This document shows positions 46,303 through 58,201 of a stretch of DNA of 64,000 nt, in pieces. Within the stretch, counting starts at the first letter, position 1. Each line of letters begins with the position of its first letter. The position numbers and the translations under genes are program-made. Origin of the DNA: Daedaleopsis sinensis (taxonomy: Eukaryota > Basidiomycota > Agaricomycetes > Polyporales > Polyporaceae); NCBI GenBank assembly GCA_033807695.1, contig CM066306.1, forward strand, positions 3,038,001-3,102,000. Direction: 5' to 3'. The notes below the pieces were generated by a model, which ran no database searches, was not told the origin of the DNA, and was given only the letters and a program-made list of their open reading frames with translations.

Positions 46303-47645
46303 ATGTACGACGCAGGGACACATGACAATCATCCTCTACACTTCGAGAATCTGCCCGGCGGACTCCTGGACGACGAGTACTTTTGGAGGGATCACTCTAA
46401 ATGGCTTGCCGAGTCGGGTTACAGGCTACGTCCCCGCTATCAAGAGGATTGGCAACCATCTTGGCTTAAAACAAAGAAGGAAATATATGAGAGCGAGGAC
46501 GGATTAACAACCATGGTAAGTACTAATATAATGCTTCCCGCAGTTTTGCTCAATCCCGCATCAAGGTGTCTGCGACCATGGACGCGGTTCGGGTCTCCGA
46601 CGGTCGTGTTGTTTCAATCAAGAGGGTTTCCAAGACCGATCACCCTGATGAGGAAGAGATACTTCGGTCCCTCACGCATGAAGAAGTCCTCAAGGATCCC
46701 ACCAACCACACTGTACCTCTCTACGAAATCCTTCAATCGCCTCTTGACCCCGATTGCTTCTTCATTGTGATGCCCTATCTCACCCTCATTCATATGATCA
46801 AGTTCGCGACGGTTGGAGAGGCTTTGGAGTGCTTCCGACAACTGTTCGAGGTGAGTACTTCTCGAAGCCTCACTTCAGCATACGCTGAGGTGCAAACGGA
46901 ACAGGGCTTGAAGTTCATCCATAGTCGCCGTGTGGCACATAGGTGTGAACTGTCTTGCTGATCAGCACGATATCTGGCTGACGGATATCAATAGCGATAT
47001 AACCTTACTGAATGTCATGATGGATCCTACACCCCTCTACTCGGACATACCTCACCCCGCCTATGCCTATCCGCAAAGGAGTTACGGCTTCGAACGGAAA
47101 GTCAAGACGTACACCCGCACCGGTCATCCTACACGATACTACTATATCGACTTTGGATTGTCCGCCAAGTTTAATCCCGGGGAGGAGACCATATCACCCA
47201 TCAACATTGGGGGTGATAAAACTCTTCCGGAGTACGAGAACCCGTTAGGAATGTACAATCCCTTCAAGGCTGATATCTACACGCTCGGCAACCTCATTCG
47301 TCAGAGATTCATGGATGTGAGTCCGCATGCATGGGATGGGTGTAACAATATTGTTTCGCTGACTTCGTCGCGTCCATCTTTCAGGAGAGCCATTGCCTCC
47401 AGTTCTTAGCCCCTCTGGTCGCCGACATGACCAAGAAGAAGCCCGAAGATCGTCCTTCAATCGAAGAAGCGTACCGACGCTTTGAAGAGATACGCTCTTC
47501 GTTGTCTTCGTGGACTCTCAGGTCCCGGTTTGTCTATCGGGATGAGTTTTTCATCGCGCGGATCTTTCGAGCCTGTCGCCACGTCGTTCGCACTAGCATC
47601 TGGGTTGCGAACAAGACGCCAGCCCTCCCTACCCCTCCGCAGTGA
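46303..47645 (+). CDS. Kinase A3: protein-kinase-like protein, 372 aa, HSD variant
   Basis: Exons 46303-46515, 46566-46850, 46905-46942, 46995-47316 and 47385-47645 join in phase. It is very close to A2 in exons 4 and 5. The split codon is again AG|C (VAHSDITLLN). The Lys residue context is VVSIKRV, and DFG, LPEYEN and PEDRPS are intact. The intron before exon 5 lacks the insertion seen in A2 and resembles A1. It is head-to-head with C2. Confidence 0.9.
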
Positions 47646-47774
47646 CAGCTCTGTCGTGTCGTATACCCTGGGTCTTATCTTGCTGTATCTCGATTCAAAT
47701 CTGATTGGATATATGGACGAACACGCCTCTACAGGCTCTACTAGTGAAGTTGAGACTTCATCGTTCACGCGCCG

Positions 47775-48470
47775 GTGTTCTCCATGGTCGCACTAGTGAG
47801 TGGTACTGTCAAATGTCTTCAGAATGAACAAGGGTCAATTTGCAATGTCCAGTTCCGGTTCAATAACCTCCCGCTTGCATTCGTCTGCTTGTCGCAACCG
47901 GTCAGCTTTGATAGGCGCCCCCCCTGCGGACTATGGAGGACCCGTCGCGACCGACAAAAAGAGTTACTATCCGAAGCGGTAAGAGCTTCTTCCGCCTGTG
48001 CACTGCGCGACGGTCGACTACCCCAATACAAGGCTTGCCATGGAAGAGTAAGCATCCGAACCCCGCGCGGGTTCGAAGCGGTTCCCACTACGAAGCCTGC
48101 ATCGTACGTACGCATGGTCAGGGTTCGGGCTCGATGAGAGAAAATACAACGCACCGCGTGTACGTGGCGGGGGGTTCATCGCGCTCGTCAGTAGCGCACA
48201 GATTTATTGTTCCGAGGATAACCACCCCTGGGCGGCGGGATGGTACCTTACATCTGGCGGCGACTCGTTTTGCGACGACCCTGTATCGTCTGGCAGTTGC
48301 AAGGGGGCTTCTGAATCCGGTGCGAATACAGCCTTGAGCTGACCGCTTCTGCCGGTAAGCTTGGTTCCATGGTAGTACTCGACTAGTCGCTTGAAACCTC
48401 CAGACTCCACGGAAGAAACGATCCTTCGGAGGAGTGTACGCCAAAATGCGGTCCCGCGCGCCCACACGGA
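47775..48470. repeat. Downstream element of the A-type kinases, A3 copy
   Basis: It is closely related to 40020-40690, and its inverted relative lies at 62600-63240. The stretch shared with A4 is especially similar (for example the segment with GTGTACGTGGCGGGGGGTTC), so A3 and A4 may be the closest pair. Confidence 0.8.
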
Positions 48471-49550
48471 TGTCTTGACGTTTGTGCGCAGCTTCTTCTG
48501 GAGGTTGCTATGTTATGACTTATCTTCCACGCAGCGTACGCTTCAACTTAGAATGCCTCCTGATATGTACGTGCCTACATTTTATCGCTCATACTATGTA
48601 GGATTGCAGAGTTATAGTATTGAACCCACTTGAGTAAGCTCATATGGTTCTACGGAGCTGCAGAAAAGCATCTTCAAGGAGTAACTTCCCATCATACGGT
48701 ACTGAACGTGAACGGCGGCAACCATCCCTGCATATATGAAACACAACGCTCGCAGCATCGTGGCGGAAGCCGCCAGCGCAGTGGGATCCTAGTCACCTTC
48801 CTTGAGTCCTTATCGATCATCATGAGTCTATGGCTCACCTGATGATGGGCCCGGGCGGGCCAGTTGTGGATCCATGAGTACTGTGATCAGACGATAGCGG
48901 CAATGTCTGCGCGTGGTTAACGCTGATATGTGTGATTGTCAACTTCAGTCGCGAACCACTCCTTCGCATGATCAATCGAGAAGAAACCGATCATAGATAT
49001 TAAGAAAATCCCATCGAGTTCTAGTCATCGCGCACCATGAGAGTCCTACGACATGTAATTTAGCCCAGTGTAGCGAACTCGGCAGCAAATACAACACTTT
49101 ACCACAGAAATCCTTGACGTCGCATGAGATCTACCCAGAGTCCGCACACACGAGAAGTCTGGGCGCGCACGCTGGTGACACACCTCGTTCCTTCCTCCCC
49201 TAATTCCTTGCGACCCTCGCGCTACTGAGATCCGGCCCTCTCAAGAGAAGAAAACGCATCTCGCGCCCGACCGATCCGATGCACAGGCGAGTTCAAGTTC
49301 TTCTTAGTCCGGCGTCGTCCACAGGATCATTGCGACGAACGCGGACGGACTTGCGCGATATCATGACATTGCGACAGCGAAGTAGTAAGCTACACTATAT
49401 TCCAAAGGGAGCAGAGATCACGACGAGGCTGGCAGCGACGCTCGGAATATCTGGGTGGAAGATAACTGGCGACATCGCGGAGTGGCGAGTCAAGAATACC
49501 GTCTGCCACCTCAAGTAATAAGTATACACCAACGATTCAAACAAACATAC
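48471..49550. other. No gene supported
   Basis: A plus-strand frame at 49279-49518 (KLHYIPKGAEITTRLAATLG) is mildly protein-like but isolated. Nothing else is seen. Confidence 0.35.
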
Positions 49551-49559
49551 CATCTTCAC

Positions 49560-49765
49560 ATTCAGACTCGCTCGGTCTATACGTCCTCCGCCACATGTCA
49601 GAGTAGACCCAGTCGGAGGTGTGACTAGTTTCTCGGAGGTAGCCACAGCGCTGAAGGGGCCATTCGTACTAATGCCGGTCTCGCCGGAGGATCTCGGATT
49701 CGGACAACATATCTTTCTGACGAGCATATTCCCCATCCAACCGACGTGGTCTTTGTGTGAATTCA
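49560..49765 (-). pseudogene. Relic of a B-type kinase first exon
   Basis: In one minus-strand frame the sequence reads RQKDMLSESEILRRDRH, a stop, then YEWPLQRCGYL, matching the B1 first exon (LRKGLLSESEIFWRDRYEWL). It ends near an ECEDG-like motif. The remaining exons are absent. It is a stub left by deletion or an incomplete duplication. Confidence 0.6.
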
Positions 49766-49954
49766 AAACGCAGTAACAATCACTGAGGTGCAGGTCACTA
49801 GTGCTATAGATACTATAGTACAATTCCAATAATCGTAACAAAAATTGGGGGCAGTGGGAATATCCTTCGAGACAAGGTGCATGTTGGCAGGTACACTCGC
49901 GGCGCGTAAATTCGTCAACGACCTAGGAGTCCAGACTGAGAGATACGTGGACAG

Positions 49955-51240
49955 TTAAACTTGGACTGCGTTGTCGCCATGTTCGTTGTCAACAGAGATC
50001 GAGATAGTGACCCCATCGACGTTGAGCAGAACGGAGGTACCTTGTCCGCCATGGCCTGGCACAACCGTGGTCGCGTCCACTGGCACAGCCAGGTTGTCCG
50101 ACTCTAACCCGGAGTCGGCAACCCGAATGACGGCGACGTCAGTGACGGACTGCACGCGATACTTGTGCGCATCTTCGTCGAGGGCTGCGGAAAGCGGTCA
50201 GCCAAGCAAGCGGCATGAAGACCGAGCGACAACTCACCACCTGCCGCCTCGGGGACCAGCTCAGCAGTTCCAGACACTACGACGGTGAGCTTCGTGAGGT
50301 ATGCGAGTCGAGCGAGTGATGGAGTGCATGCGTACCCAAGTATTGGTTTCTATCGTTGCCTTCCTCGCTTGCAATGATTTTCAAGGAGAGTGTGATTGAA
50401 CGGTCATCTAGAGATGGTCGTCAGTACAGAGCGTTAAATTGTTGGAGGGTAAAATTCAAATAATTACCTCCGTAGTGGAGTTCGACACTTGTCCCCGTGC
50501 CTGCTTCTTCTACCTCGACATTCTCAAACTTGAGGCTTAGTATATCGAGAGGGGGGGTTTCCGGATCTTCGCCTTCCTCGTCCTCGCCTTCTTCGTCCTC
50601 GCCTTCAGCGCCTATAAAGTTTCCATGGGTTGTAAGTTGAAGTCCCGGGCCTATAAAAAGTCCCTGAAATTGCTGATCTACTACTTGCTATCAGGATCAC
50701 AATCGTAGCAGAAGAATGGGACACATACCGGGTCCCGCGTGACCAGCGTTCCCATTGTCACGACCAAATAAATTTCTCATTTGGGCCGTAAATGTGAGTC
50801 TCTTCGGGACAGCGGGGGGATCGTAAGTCACGGTCAGTGCTGAAATACGTCGAACAAGACGCACTTGAACCTGAAGGTAATATTCTTGAACCCTGTTGTG
50901 ATACTTGCGTGTCGCTGTGAACACCTTGACTGGGTGTTTCCCAACGTTCCCCAGTTTGGTAGACGGTAGATGCTGTTGTGCGTCGAGCAGGCTATAACCA
51001 CATTAGTACCTGTGTCAGCAACCTTGAACTAACTCGAGTGACAGAGACCGACCGTTCTTCACTCATCTGCAACTGAGCGCAGTCCCGTTCGGATAACAGG
51101 TGCATGTTCTCTTGTAAGAGTTCAGCAATCTGTCTCTTCGTGTTTGCAGCTCGCTCTACCATCAAGGAAGGAGATATATGCGAAGTGACGGAGAGGAGGA
51201 TCTGAGAAATTGGAGAAGTCGTGTCTGCTGCCGCTGGCAT
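49955..51240 (-). CDS. C3: divergent third member of family C, 290 aa, seven exons
   Basis: Exons 51053-51240, 50865-50991, 50729-50801, 50468-50611, 50336-50407, 50238-50276 and 49955-50184 join in phase, 873 nt in all. Exons 1 and 2 are 188 and 127 nt, exactly as in C1 and C2. Shared motifs are SHISPSLMVERAANTKRQIA (exon 1), LPSTKLGNVGKHPVKVFTAT with EYYLQVQ (exon 2), LSLKFENVEVEEAGTGTSVE (exon 4), SGTAELVPEAAG (exon 6) and GQGTSVLLNVDGVTISISVD (last exon). An extra intron splits the last C1 exon. Exon 4 carries an acidic EGEDEEGEDEEGED insert from a small GA-rich repeat. It has no kinase on the opposite strand next to it. Confidence 0.85.
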
Positions 51241-52697
51241 GGTCGAAGATAGATGTGAATCTGTGCGGATGGGCAGTCGTGTCGAGAGATGGTTTGTGAC
51301 CTCGACAGCGGGAGAGGCTGCGCCCTCTTATACTGCCATGCCTTCCGAGTCAGCTAGTAAGGCTGAGATGTGTCCCCCGTCTAGTACTTACACACAGAAC
51401 ATAGGCCAGCGGCGAGAACAAGGCGGGCGTCGCGCCATGAACGTACAGGTGTCGTGTACGGGTGTCGTGTCGAAGTCGAGTTGTTCCTGTCGTGCGCATC
51501 ATGCCAGAGCGACAGGCCTGGCATGGCGTGGGATAATACTACTAGTGTTTTCACACGTGCGCCCACAAACCCGATTTGGAGGGCACAGCAAAACAAGTGC
51601 AAGCGAAGTGTTGTCGGTGGCCCGGGACATGCCGAATCAAGGTCGCCGACAATCGTTGCCATCCTCCCTCCGACTTTCCGCTACAATCCTCCTCCATACG
51701 AGTTTTGAAGGCCCTTCCACTGAGCTAGTTGAGACTGAGATCTCTCTTTGTGCTGCTGTGTACCGCAAGGACTCGTCCTTCGTCGACTCAGGTCGACTTC
51801 GATAACTTCCCCAGAGGCCGCCGTCGAGATCTCCGAGTCGTTCGCACCACTGGCAGCCTGGCCGCGGGAAAACACCCTCGCTTCCCAGTGTCTCTCCGGA
51901 TGGATGCTTTATCTTACTGGTCTGCTATCTCCCGTAAGTACCGTTGTACTGCCAAGTAAGGATCAGCCTTGTTCCTGCTGCGACAGGAAGCCTGCGCTGG
52001 CATATTGACGCCTCTCGTACGGTCTATGGATAACCCACAAAGATCCCGTATGCCGCTTATGTGTCTGTTTCCGTGGCGATGGGTACAAGGATTGCACAAG
52101 AAGCTATACCGCTTGGATCCTGTGGTTGAGATGAATAGACAAACATGCATGTACGTATAGGCAAGAGGCGAAATCGAACAAAGCACCCATTTTTTTAGGT
52201 CTGTCTAGCGAGCCTGTTGAATGTGTAATAGCAGCTTGAAATTTATTCCGAGAAATCGGCACCGATCCATTGCAAAATCCGAGGCCTGATCGAGATCTGC
52301 GAATTTCGATAACTTGTAGGAAACGGCGAATATGTTATGACAAGCTTCAGCAAGCCACATTATATTTTCAGAGAACGCGAGGGAAAACCCCCTTAACGTC
52401 TACTCCTGTACTAGTCACTCAGAAAACTCCAGCGGCTGGAAAACCTCGAGAAGAGCACACTAACCGATGTCGCCGCCGTGGCTCAAGCCAATCCGGGTCC
52501 GACCCACCGCACCGCTCGCAACTTACATGCTCCCTTGTTCCCAAACGCTATATACACCTACCTGTACTTTAATGGGCGCATTTCCGTGACAGCGGTCGAT
52601 GCGAAGTAGCACGCCGCAATCTTTGTTCTCACCCGCTTCGCTGAACAGACCAGAGCAGGCGTGGCAATGCGGAGCAACCGTTGACGCAACAATCTCG
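51241..52697. other. No gene supported
   Basis: A plus-strand frame at 51454-51805 is open but has no motif I know. No kinase exon is found where a head-to-head partner of C3 would be expected. Confidence 0.35.
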
Positions 52698-54485
52698 ACC
52701 GTGAGAGTACAAGTGATGAAATAGCATTGGGATTTCCTGCAAAACGACAGCAGTACAGTAGATGATAGCGGTGTAAAAATAATAGAGGGCGAGGGGCCAG
52801 CGAGGCATGGGAGCATGGGAGGTCAAGGTAGACGGTATTCGATCAGCGGTGAACCGACTTTCCCCCAGGAGTGGGAATGGGATGGCGGAATGTGAGAACA
52901 AGGGGCACCGTGCGACAGGAAACATGATACACATTTTTCCAGAAATTCACGGTTTGGCTGTCCTTTTTCAAGATGACGCGTTCACGTAGCGTCCAGCTGT
53001 TGAGTTGCGACATGATAGTCGCAAACGACGACACTACTTCGTCCATAGTGGGACGTGCGCTCGGCTCGTCCTGAACCATGCGAGCGATTAGCTCGTCCAT
53101 GAAGCCGAAGTTGGTATATTCCTACGACGCCAAAGCATCAGCACATGCAGTGTCACCGAAGTAGCATACTACGTTGACAGACCTGGAGGAAGTATCTGCG
53201 AATGAGATTTCCCATGTAGTACACGTCGGTGTGGAACGGATTGCGCGGAGTCGACCTGTCGTTGCGAAACTCCGGCACAGTTTTGTCTCCACCCAGCAAA
53301 GGTACTTCTAATGGGTTCTTGTCTCCTGGGTCATATCTCCGGGAGTGACCAAAGTCGGTGAAGTAATATTTCACGGGGTATCGGGTGCGCGAGCGAGGGC
53401 TCACGAAGTATCGGAAGTCTAACGACATTCGCGGACTCTGAGGATGGAATTGCTTGGGAAGAATCGGCCGTGAATCCATCATGACGTTGAGCCTTGATAT
53501 GTCGCTGATGGTTTGTGGTCAGAAAAGAATCACCCGGGGTGTCCGAGATCGCAAAGCGCACTCACCGGTGAGCGATATGATGCTGGTGCATGAACTGAAG
53601 GCCCTAAATGTCGACTCAACATGGCATGAGCGATATGATTCACAAGGATGTACATACCTCAAACATTTGCCGAAAAAACTCTACAGCCTCGCCAACCGTG
53701 TCCATTCTTGGCTCATCGAAACGGCGAAGTAGCGGCATGACGATTAATTCTAGTCTCTCGTCGTATGGATCTTGGAGGACTTCGAGAATAGGACAGCAGT
53801 GGTTACGTGGATTCGAGGCAAGCTCCTCTGTAGAGAAGTATGTTCCGATCTGGCCCTCCCACGGGGCAAGCACTTTCTCTACTCGCTTGATCATGACAAT
53901 ATTACCCTCGCTCACCCTCACGGCGTCCATGACTTTGAATGTCTTATGCTGCCATCAGGATAAAACGGCATAGTAGAGCAAGATGGGCTTACAACCACTT
54001 TGACGCCGTCCTCACAATCCAGACTTGACTTGTTGGTTTTGTGCCAAGAGGGGATCCAGCCAGGTTTATACCGGTGCCGCAGTCGGTAACCTTTTCTGCC
54101 CAGCCAGTCGTAGCGATCGCGCCAGAATACTTCTCGTTCAGGGAGTGTAAAGAGGTCTGCAGCTGGTGAGGATGTCATCGCGGGGGAAGAGAGGCTGGCA
54201 AATGGGATACACTCGGAGCACGCTCATAGAGGTGGTCGGAGAGAACATACGGCGTGGGAAAGAGGTGCAAGTGCCGTCGCTTACACGAGCGCCCAATGAA
54301 GTTGTGTGCGCTTATGTACGGCTCTGGCCATTGTTCTCTTTCAAGCTATCGGTATCCCGACCATTGGTCCTCGTTCTTGCCATCCTGATGTGGTTCCCTC
54401 CGGTGGCGCTACAAACGACATGGGTAGTGGGTGCTGTCCTTATGTCATTGTCATTGTTCAGCTCTGGGTACTAATAGCGGCAAGA
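52698..54485. repeat. 1.8-kb segmental duplication, copy 1 (carries B2)
   Basis: It is nearly identical to 60686-62460 in direct orientation, including introns and flanks. Landmarks are GTGAGAGTACAAGTGATGAA at the left end and TTGTTCAGCTCTGGGTACTA at the right. Confidence 0.9.
52843..54178 (-). CDS. Kinase B2: protein-kinase-like protein, 369 aa
   Basis: Exons 53993-54178, 53658-53942, 53566-53603, 53183-53504 and 52843-53121 join in phase. The catalytic loop reads IAHRDISRLN, with the Arg codon split CG|C. Other landmarks are IVMIKRVEKV (Lys), EGQIGTYF, YYFTDFGHSRRY, PEFRND, HTDVYYMGN and ARPTMDE. The last exon is 15 nt longer than in B1, ending TPGGKSVHR. It is intact. The DFG is followed by His rather than Leu. 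Confidence 0.88.
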
Positions 54486-54646
54486 CTAGTAGTGGTTTGG
54501 TAAGAACAAGTCACTGTTAACAACTGAGAGCGACGATAGATAGCGACATGACAGCGATATAACACAAAGACAAACAAGTCTGGTCTGGTTGGAAATGGCG
54601 AGAACGAATGAAGCACTAGGATGCACGAGCTGCTAGCAGAACACAC

Positions 54647-55967
54647 TCAGGGCTTCGGGGTAGGGATAGGTGAGCGGCGAGTGAGAAAGTTTGGTACGGC
54701 ACGAGAAGAGACGTAGTGAACGCCTTTGAGAAGATTCATAAAGTGCGAGTCCCGTCGCTCAACAAGTCGCTCACGGAGCTTCCACCACGATAGCTTAGAG
54801 GCGATTGAGCGGAATTCGGCGACGACTTCGTCCATAGTCGGACGCTTCTCTGGTGCGTCCTGGACCATACGCGTGATCAAGGGCTCCATGAAGGCGAAGT
54901 TGCTGTAAGTCTGTTTGACGTTAGTTAGCCAACTTCGTTATAGACCAAAGAAGAGCATAGTAGGCGTCGAACCTGGAGGAAGTCGCACCGTATCAAATTT
55001 CCCATATAGTACACATCAGTGTAGAACGGATTGCGGGGAGTACGGTGATCGTTCTTGAACTCGGGGACGGACCTATCGCCTCCCATGATAGGAAGCTCCA
55101 GCGGATTCGTGTCCTCTGGGCTGTACCGTCTTGATAGTCCATAGTCGGTGAAGTAATACTTGACAGGTCGTGCTGTCCGGGTATGAGGGCTGACAAACTT
55201 TGCATTGTCGCGTGTCCGCCACGGTAATTGGGGATGAAACATATTCGGTAATATGGGCTTTGGATCCATCATGATATTCAGTTTCGAGATGTCACTGTGC
55301 AACTACTCAGATCACGCGGGCTTGGGCTAGAAGACGTGCACGAACCGGTGAGCTATGCGGAGGTCGTGCATGAGCTGTAATCCCTGCGGGCAACGTCAGT
55401 CAGTGTACACGATGATACACATGTCTCTAGGCCTACCTCAAACGTTTGACGGAAGAATTCCATAGCTTCTCCGACAGTGGCGAACTTAGGATCGTCGTAC
55501 AGCCTCAGAAGAGGCATGATGACGAAACGTTCGTCACTGTCGGTAGGGTCATCGAAGACATCGAGGATTGGGCAGAAATGATTGCGGGGGTCATCTGTGA
55601 CTGGCGGAGACGAGAGGTAGAGTGCAATATCACTCTCATAAGGATGCGTAGACTTGGAGTAATGTTTGATGACCACCATCTCGCCGTATTTGTCTCTGAC
55701 AGCATCCATGACCTTCGTAGTCTAGAAACAGTATAAGTACGTGAGATATCGTCCAAGGATGCAACTCACCAGTGGCACAATGCCGTCCTCGCACTGAGAA
55801 TACCACTTGCTTGTGCCCCTCCAAGAAGGGACCCAGTCGGGTGCATATCGAGGTCGAAGAGTGTAGCCTAAACTTCGAAACCATTCGTACCGGTCCCTCC
55901 AGAAGATCTCGAGTTCGGTGAGCAAGCCTTCCCTCATCGCACGGAGTTCATCCTCGATCGTGGGCAT
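54647..55967 (-). CDS. Kinase B3: protein-kinase-like protein, 368 aa
   Basis: Exons 55770-55967, 55437-55721, 55346-55383, 54973-55294 and 54647-54910 join in phase. The loop reads IAHRDISKLN (split codon CG|T). Also present are MVVIKHYSKS, YESDIALYL, YYFTDYGLSRRY, PEFKND, YTDVYYMGN and EKRPTMDE. The metal-binding motif is DYG instead of DFG, a conservative change found in some active kinases. It lies in tandem with B2 upstream of it and B4 behind it, all on the minus strand. Confidence 0.88.
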
Positions 55968-56449
55968 GGCGAGAGAATAGTAGACACGTATGAGCGACTC
56001 AAGCAGGAGACAGGAGAGATGGTCTTGCGGAATAGAACTACTCGGACGGTGTGGTACTAGTAGACTAAGTGGTGACCGGTGACCAGTCAGTCAAGCGCCA
56101 CACGTATTGTGTCCTCCCACCGTCACGTCACAGTCGGTATTGTTATCTACCCGATCTGCCCGTCACGTAGTCACAGGACTCCCTGCTTAACGCAAGACTT
56201 TACGGCGGTATACGGCGGTATACTGTGCGTGATCAAATAACTTGCGCTAAATCATCAATGGAAACCTGATCTGATACGAGCCATATATGACTACAACATT
56301 CGGTAAGTTGAACAACTGGCGGGATAGAGAGAGTGGATGATAGCGACGCAAGTGACCTGACGAGAGCTCGATATAGCACGATGCAGAGGAATGTGATTGC
56401 GGTTAAACACAGCGATAGTGGATGCTAGATGTGCGGAGTGAGATGGTCA
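55968..56449. other. Intergenic, no gene
   Basis: A small direct repeat, TACGGCGGTATA twice, lies at about 56200-56222. Nothing else is seen. Confidence 0.5.
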
Positions 56450-57782
56450 CTACGCCTTCGGACTTGGAAGAGGGGGGCGGCGGTTCAACCAGAGAGGAAG
56501 AGTGCGGAGGGCGGCGTGGTGGACATCCTTCAGGAAGTTCACGGTCCGACTGTCCTTGCGCTCCGCCAGTCGTTCCCGGAGTTGACAGTTAGAGAGTTTT
56601 GACACGAGCTCTTTATAGGATGCGACAACCTCGTCCATGGTGGGGCGTTTACTCGGATCGTCGTGAACCATCCGTGCTATCAGCGGATCCATAAATGTCA
56701 GATTCGAATACATCTATCGCGCGACTCATGAGATATCGCACACAGCGGGCAGACGCAAGGCGACTTACCTGTAGGAAGTTTTGCCGTATGAAGTTTCCCA
56801 TGTAGTACACGTCGGTATGGAACGGATTTCGAGGTATAGTCCTGTCGTTCTGGAACTCAGGCACGGACTTATCACCCCCCATGATCGGTGGTTCCAGGGG
56901 ATTGGTTTTTTCTGGGCTGTAGTGTCGCGACAGCCCGAAGTCGATGATATAATACGAAACTGGGTGCGCAGTGCGTGAACGTGGGGCCACAGGGCGTTTG
57001 AAATCTCTTGACATGCCAGGAGATTGAGGGTGATATAGGTTGGGATAGATCGGTTTCGGGTCCATCATCACATTGAGCATAGATATATCGCTACATTTCC
57101 CCGTAAGCAAATCACAGTGAGTATAGGTAGTCATAACAGACCGATGGGCAACGTGATGCTCATGCATGAATTGGAGACACTGGCGAGAGATACATGAGTG
57201 ACCGCGTGAAGAACGTCTGTGACAAGTTAGGACATACCTGAAAAGTTTGACGGTATAACTCCAACGCTTCCCCGACGGTCTCCAACTTGGGGCTATAGTA
57301 TCGCCGGAGGAGGGGCATGACAATCAACTGCACGTCCTTGTCGTACGGATCTTCGAGTACTTCGAGAGTGGGACAACAGTGGTTCCGAGGGTCAGAGGCG
57401 AGAGGAGATGACGAAAGATAGAGTCCTATTTCCCCTTCAAACGGATGCCTCGACTTGTCTATACGCTTGATCACAACGACGCTGTTGTCCTTGAGCCGGA
57501 TGGCATCCAATACCTTCGCTGTCTGGGACGATTGCGGGTTGCGGGTTAGAACGGGTGATATGGCATACACTGAGCGTGTCGCACCTGTGGCCACACGCCA
57601 TCTTCACAGTCAAGGCGAGACTTTTTCAGTGCTTTCCATGAAGGAACCCAGTCAGGCTTGTATCGGGGACGTAACTGGTAGCCAACACCGAGAAGCCAAT
57701 CGTAACGGTCGCGCCAGAAGATCTCGAGGTCTGAGAGAAGTCCCTCAGCAACGGATGCTACGTTCAGGTTCAGAGAGGTCAT
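56450..57782 (-). CDS. Kinase B4: protein-kinase-like protein, about 368 aa
   Basis: Exons 57585-57782, 57238-57522, 57142-57179, 56769-57090 and 56450-56713 join in phase. I chose the ATG at 57782 (MTSLNLN) because it aligns with the B2 start MTSS; an in-frame ATG at 57824 is also possible. The loop reads VAHRDISMLN (split codon CG|C). Also present are VVVIKRIDKS, FEGEIGLYL, YYIIDFGLSRHY, PEFQND, HTDVYYMGN and SKRPTMDE. All catalytic residues are kept. It is head-to-head with D2, 419 bp away. Confidence 0.88.
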
Positions 57783-58201
57783 GAACAGTGCAAGGGAGGG
57801 GGCACGGTTTGAGTCTGGAGGCATCAACCGTCACGCATCCTTAGTGACGAACGGGCGTCTTGAGTGAGCGTCACCCACGTGTCCAAACAAAAACACAGGA
57901 TTTTCCCATGTCCTCGGATACAAACCCCATTGATGCAAGTTGCCCTTGTGCCAGTTCTGTACGTGGGTTCATCCTGCTGCCAAAACCTGTCCCCATCTGC
58001 AGCGATGCGATGCGAACTTTTGCGTATTGTGTGCTCACTGGTTCCCTAGCGATTCTCTCGTAGGAAACTCAGGAGGCTGTTCTGTTCACACCGTTTACGT
58101 CTAGCCACCGCAACGCAATGGCGCGCACAACGCCTTAAGCTTCCCCCCTCGAACGAATTCCGGCCCCTACGACCCCGTTCCCCTTGATCCTCCTTCTACA
58201 T
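57783..58201. promoter_or_regulatory. Divergent promoter region of B4 and D2
   Basis: About 420 bp separate the two start codons. No further gene is seen inside. The layout repeats that of B1-D1. Confidence 0.5.

Noticed and set aside
47933..48337. 134-aa frame repeated in inverted form at 62697-63101
   Set aside because: Both copies belong to the duplicated A downstream element; no motif, and the frame is not kept in the A1 and A2 copies.
53454..53973. Plus-strand frames opposite B2 (and the same at B6)
   Set aside because: They mirror exons of the minus-strand kinase and are conserved only because the duplication is recent.
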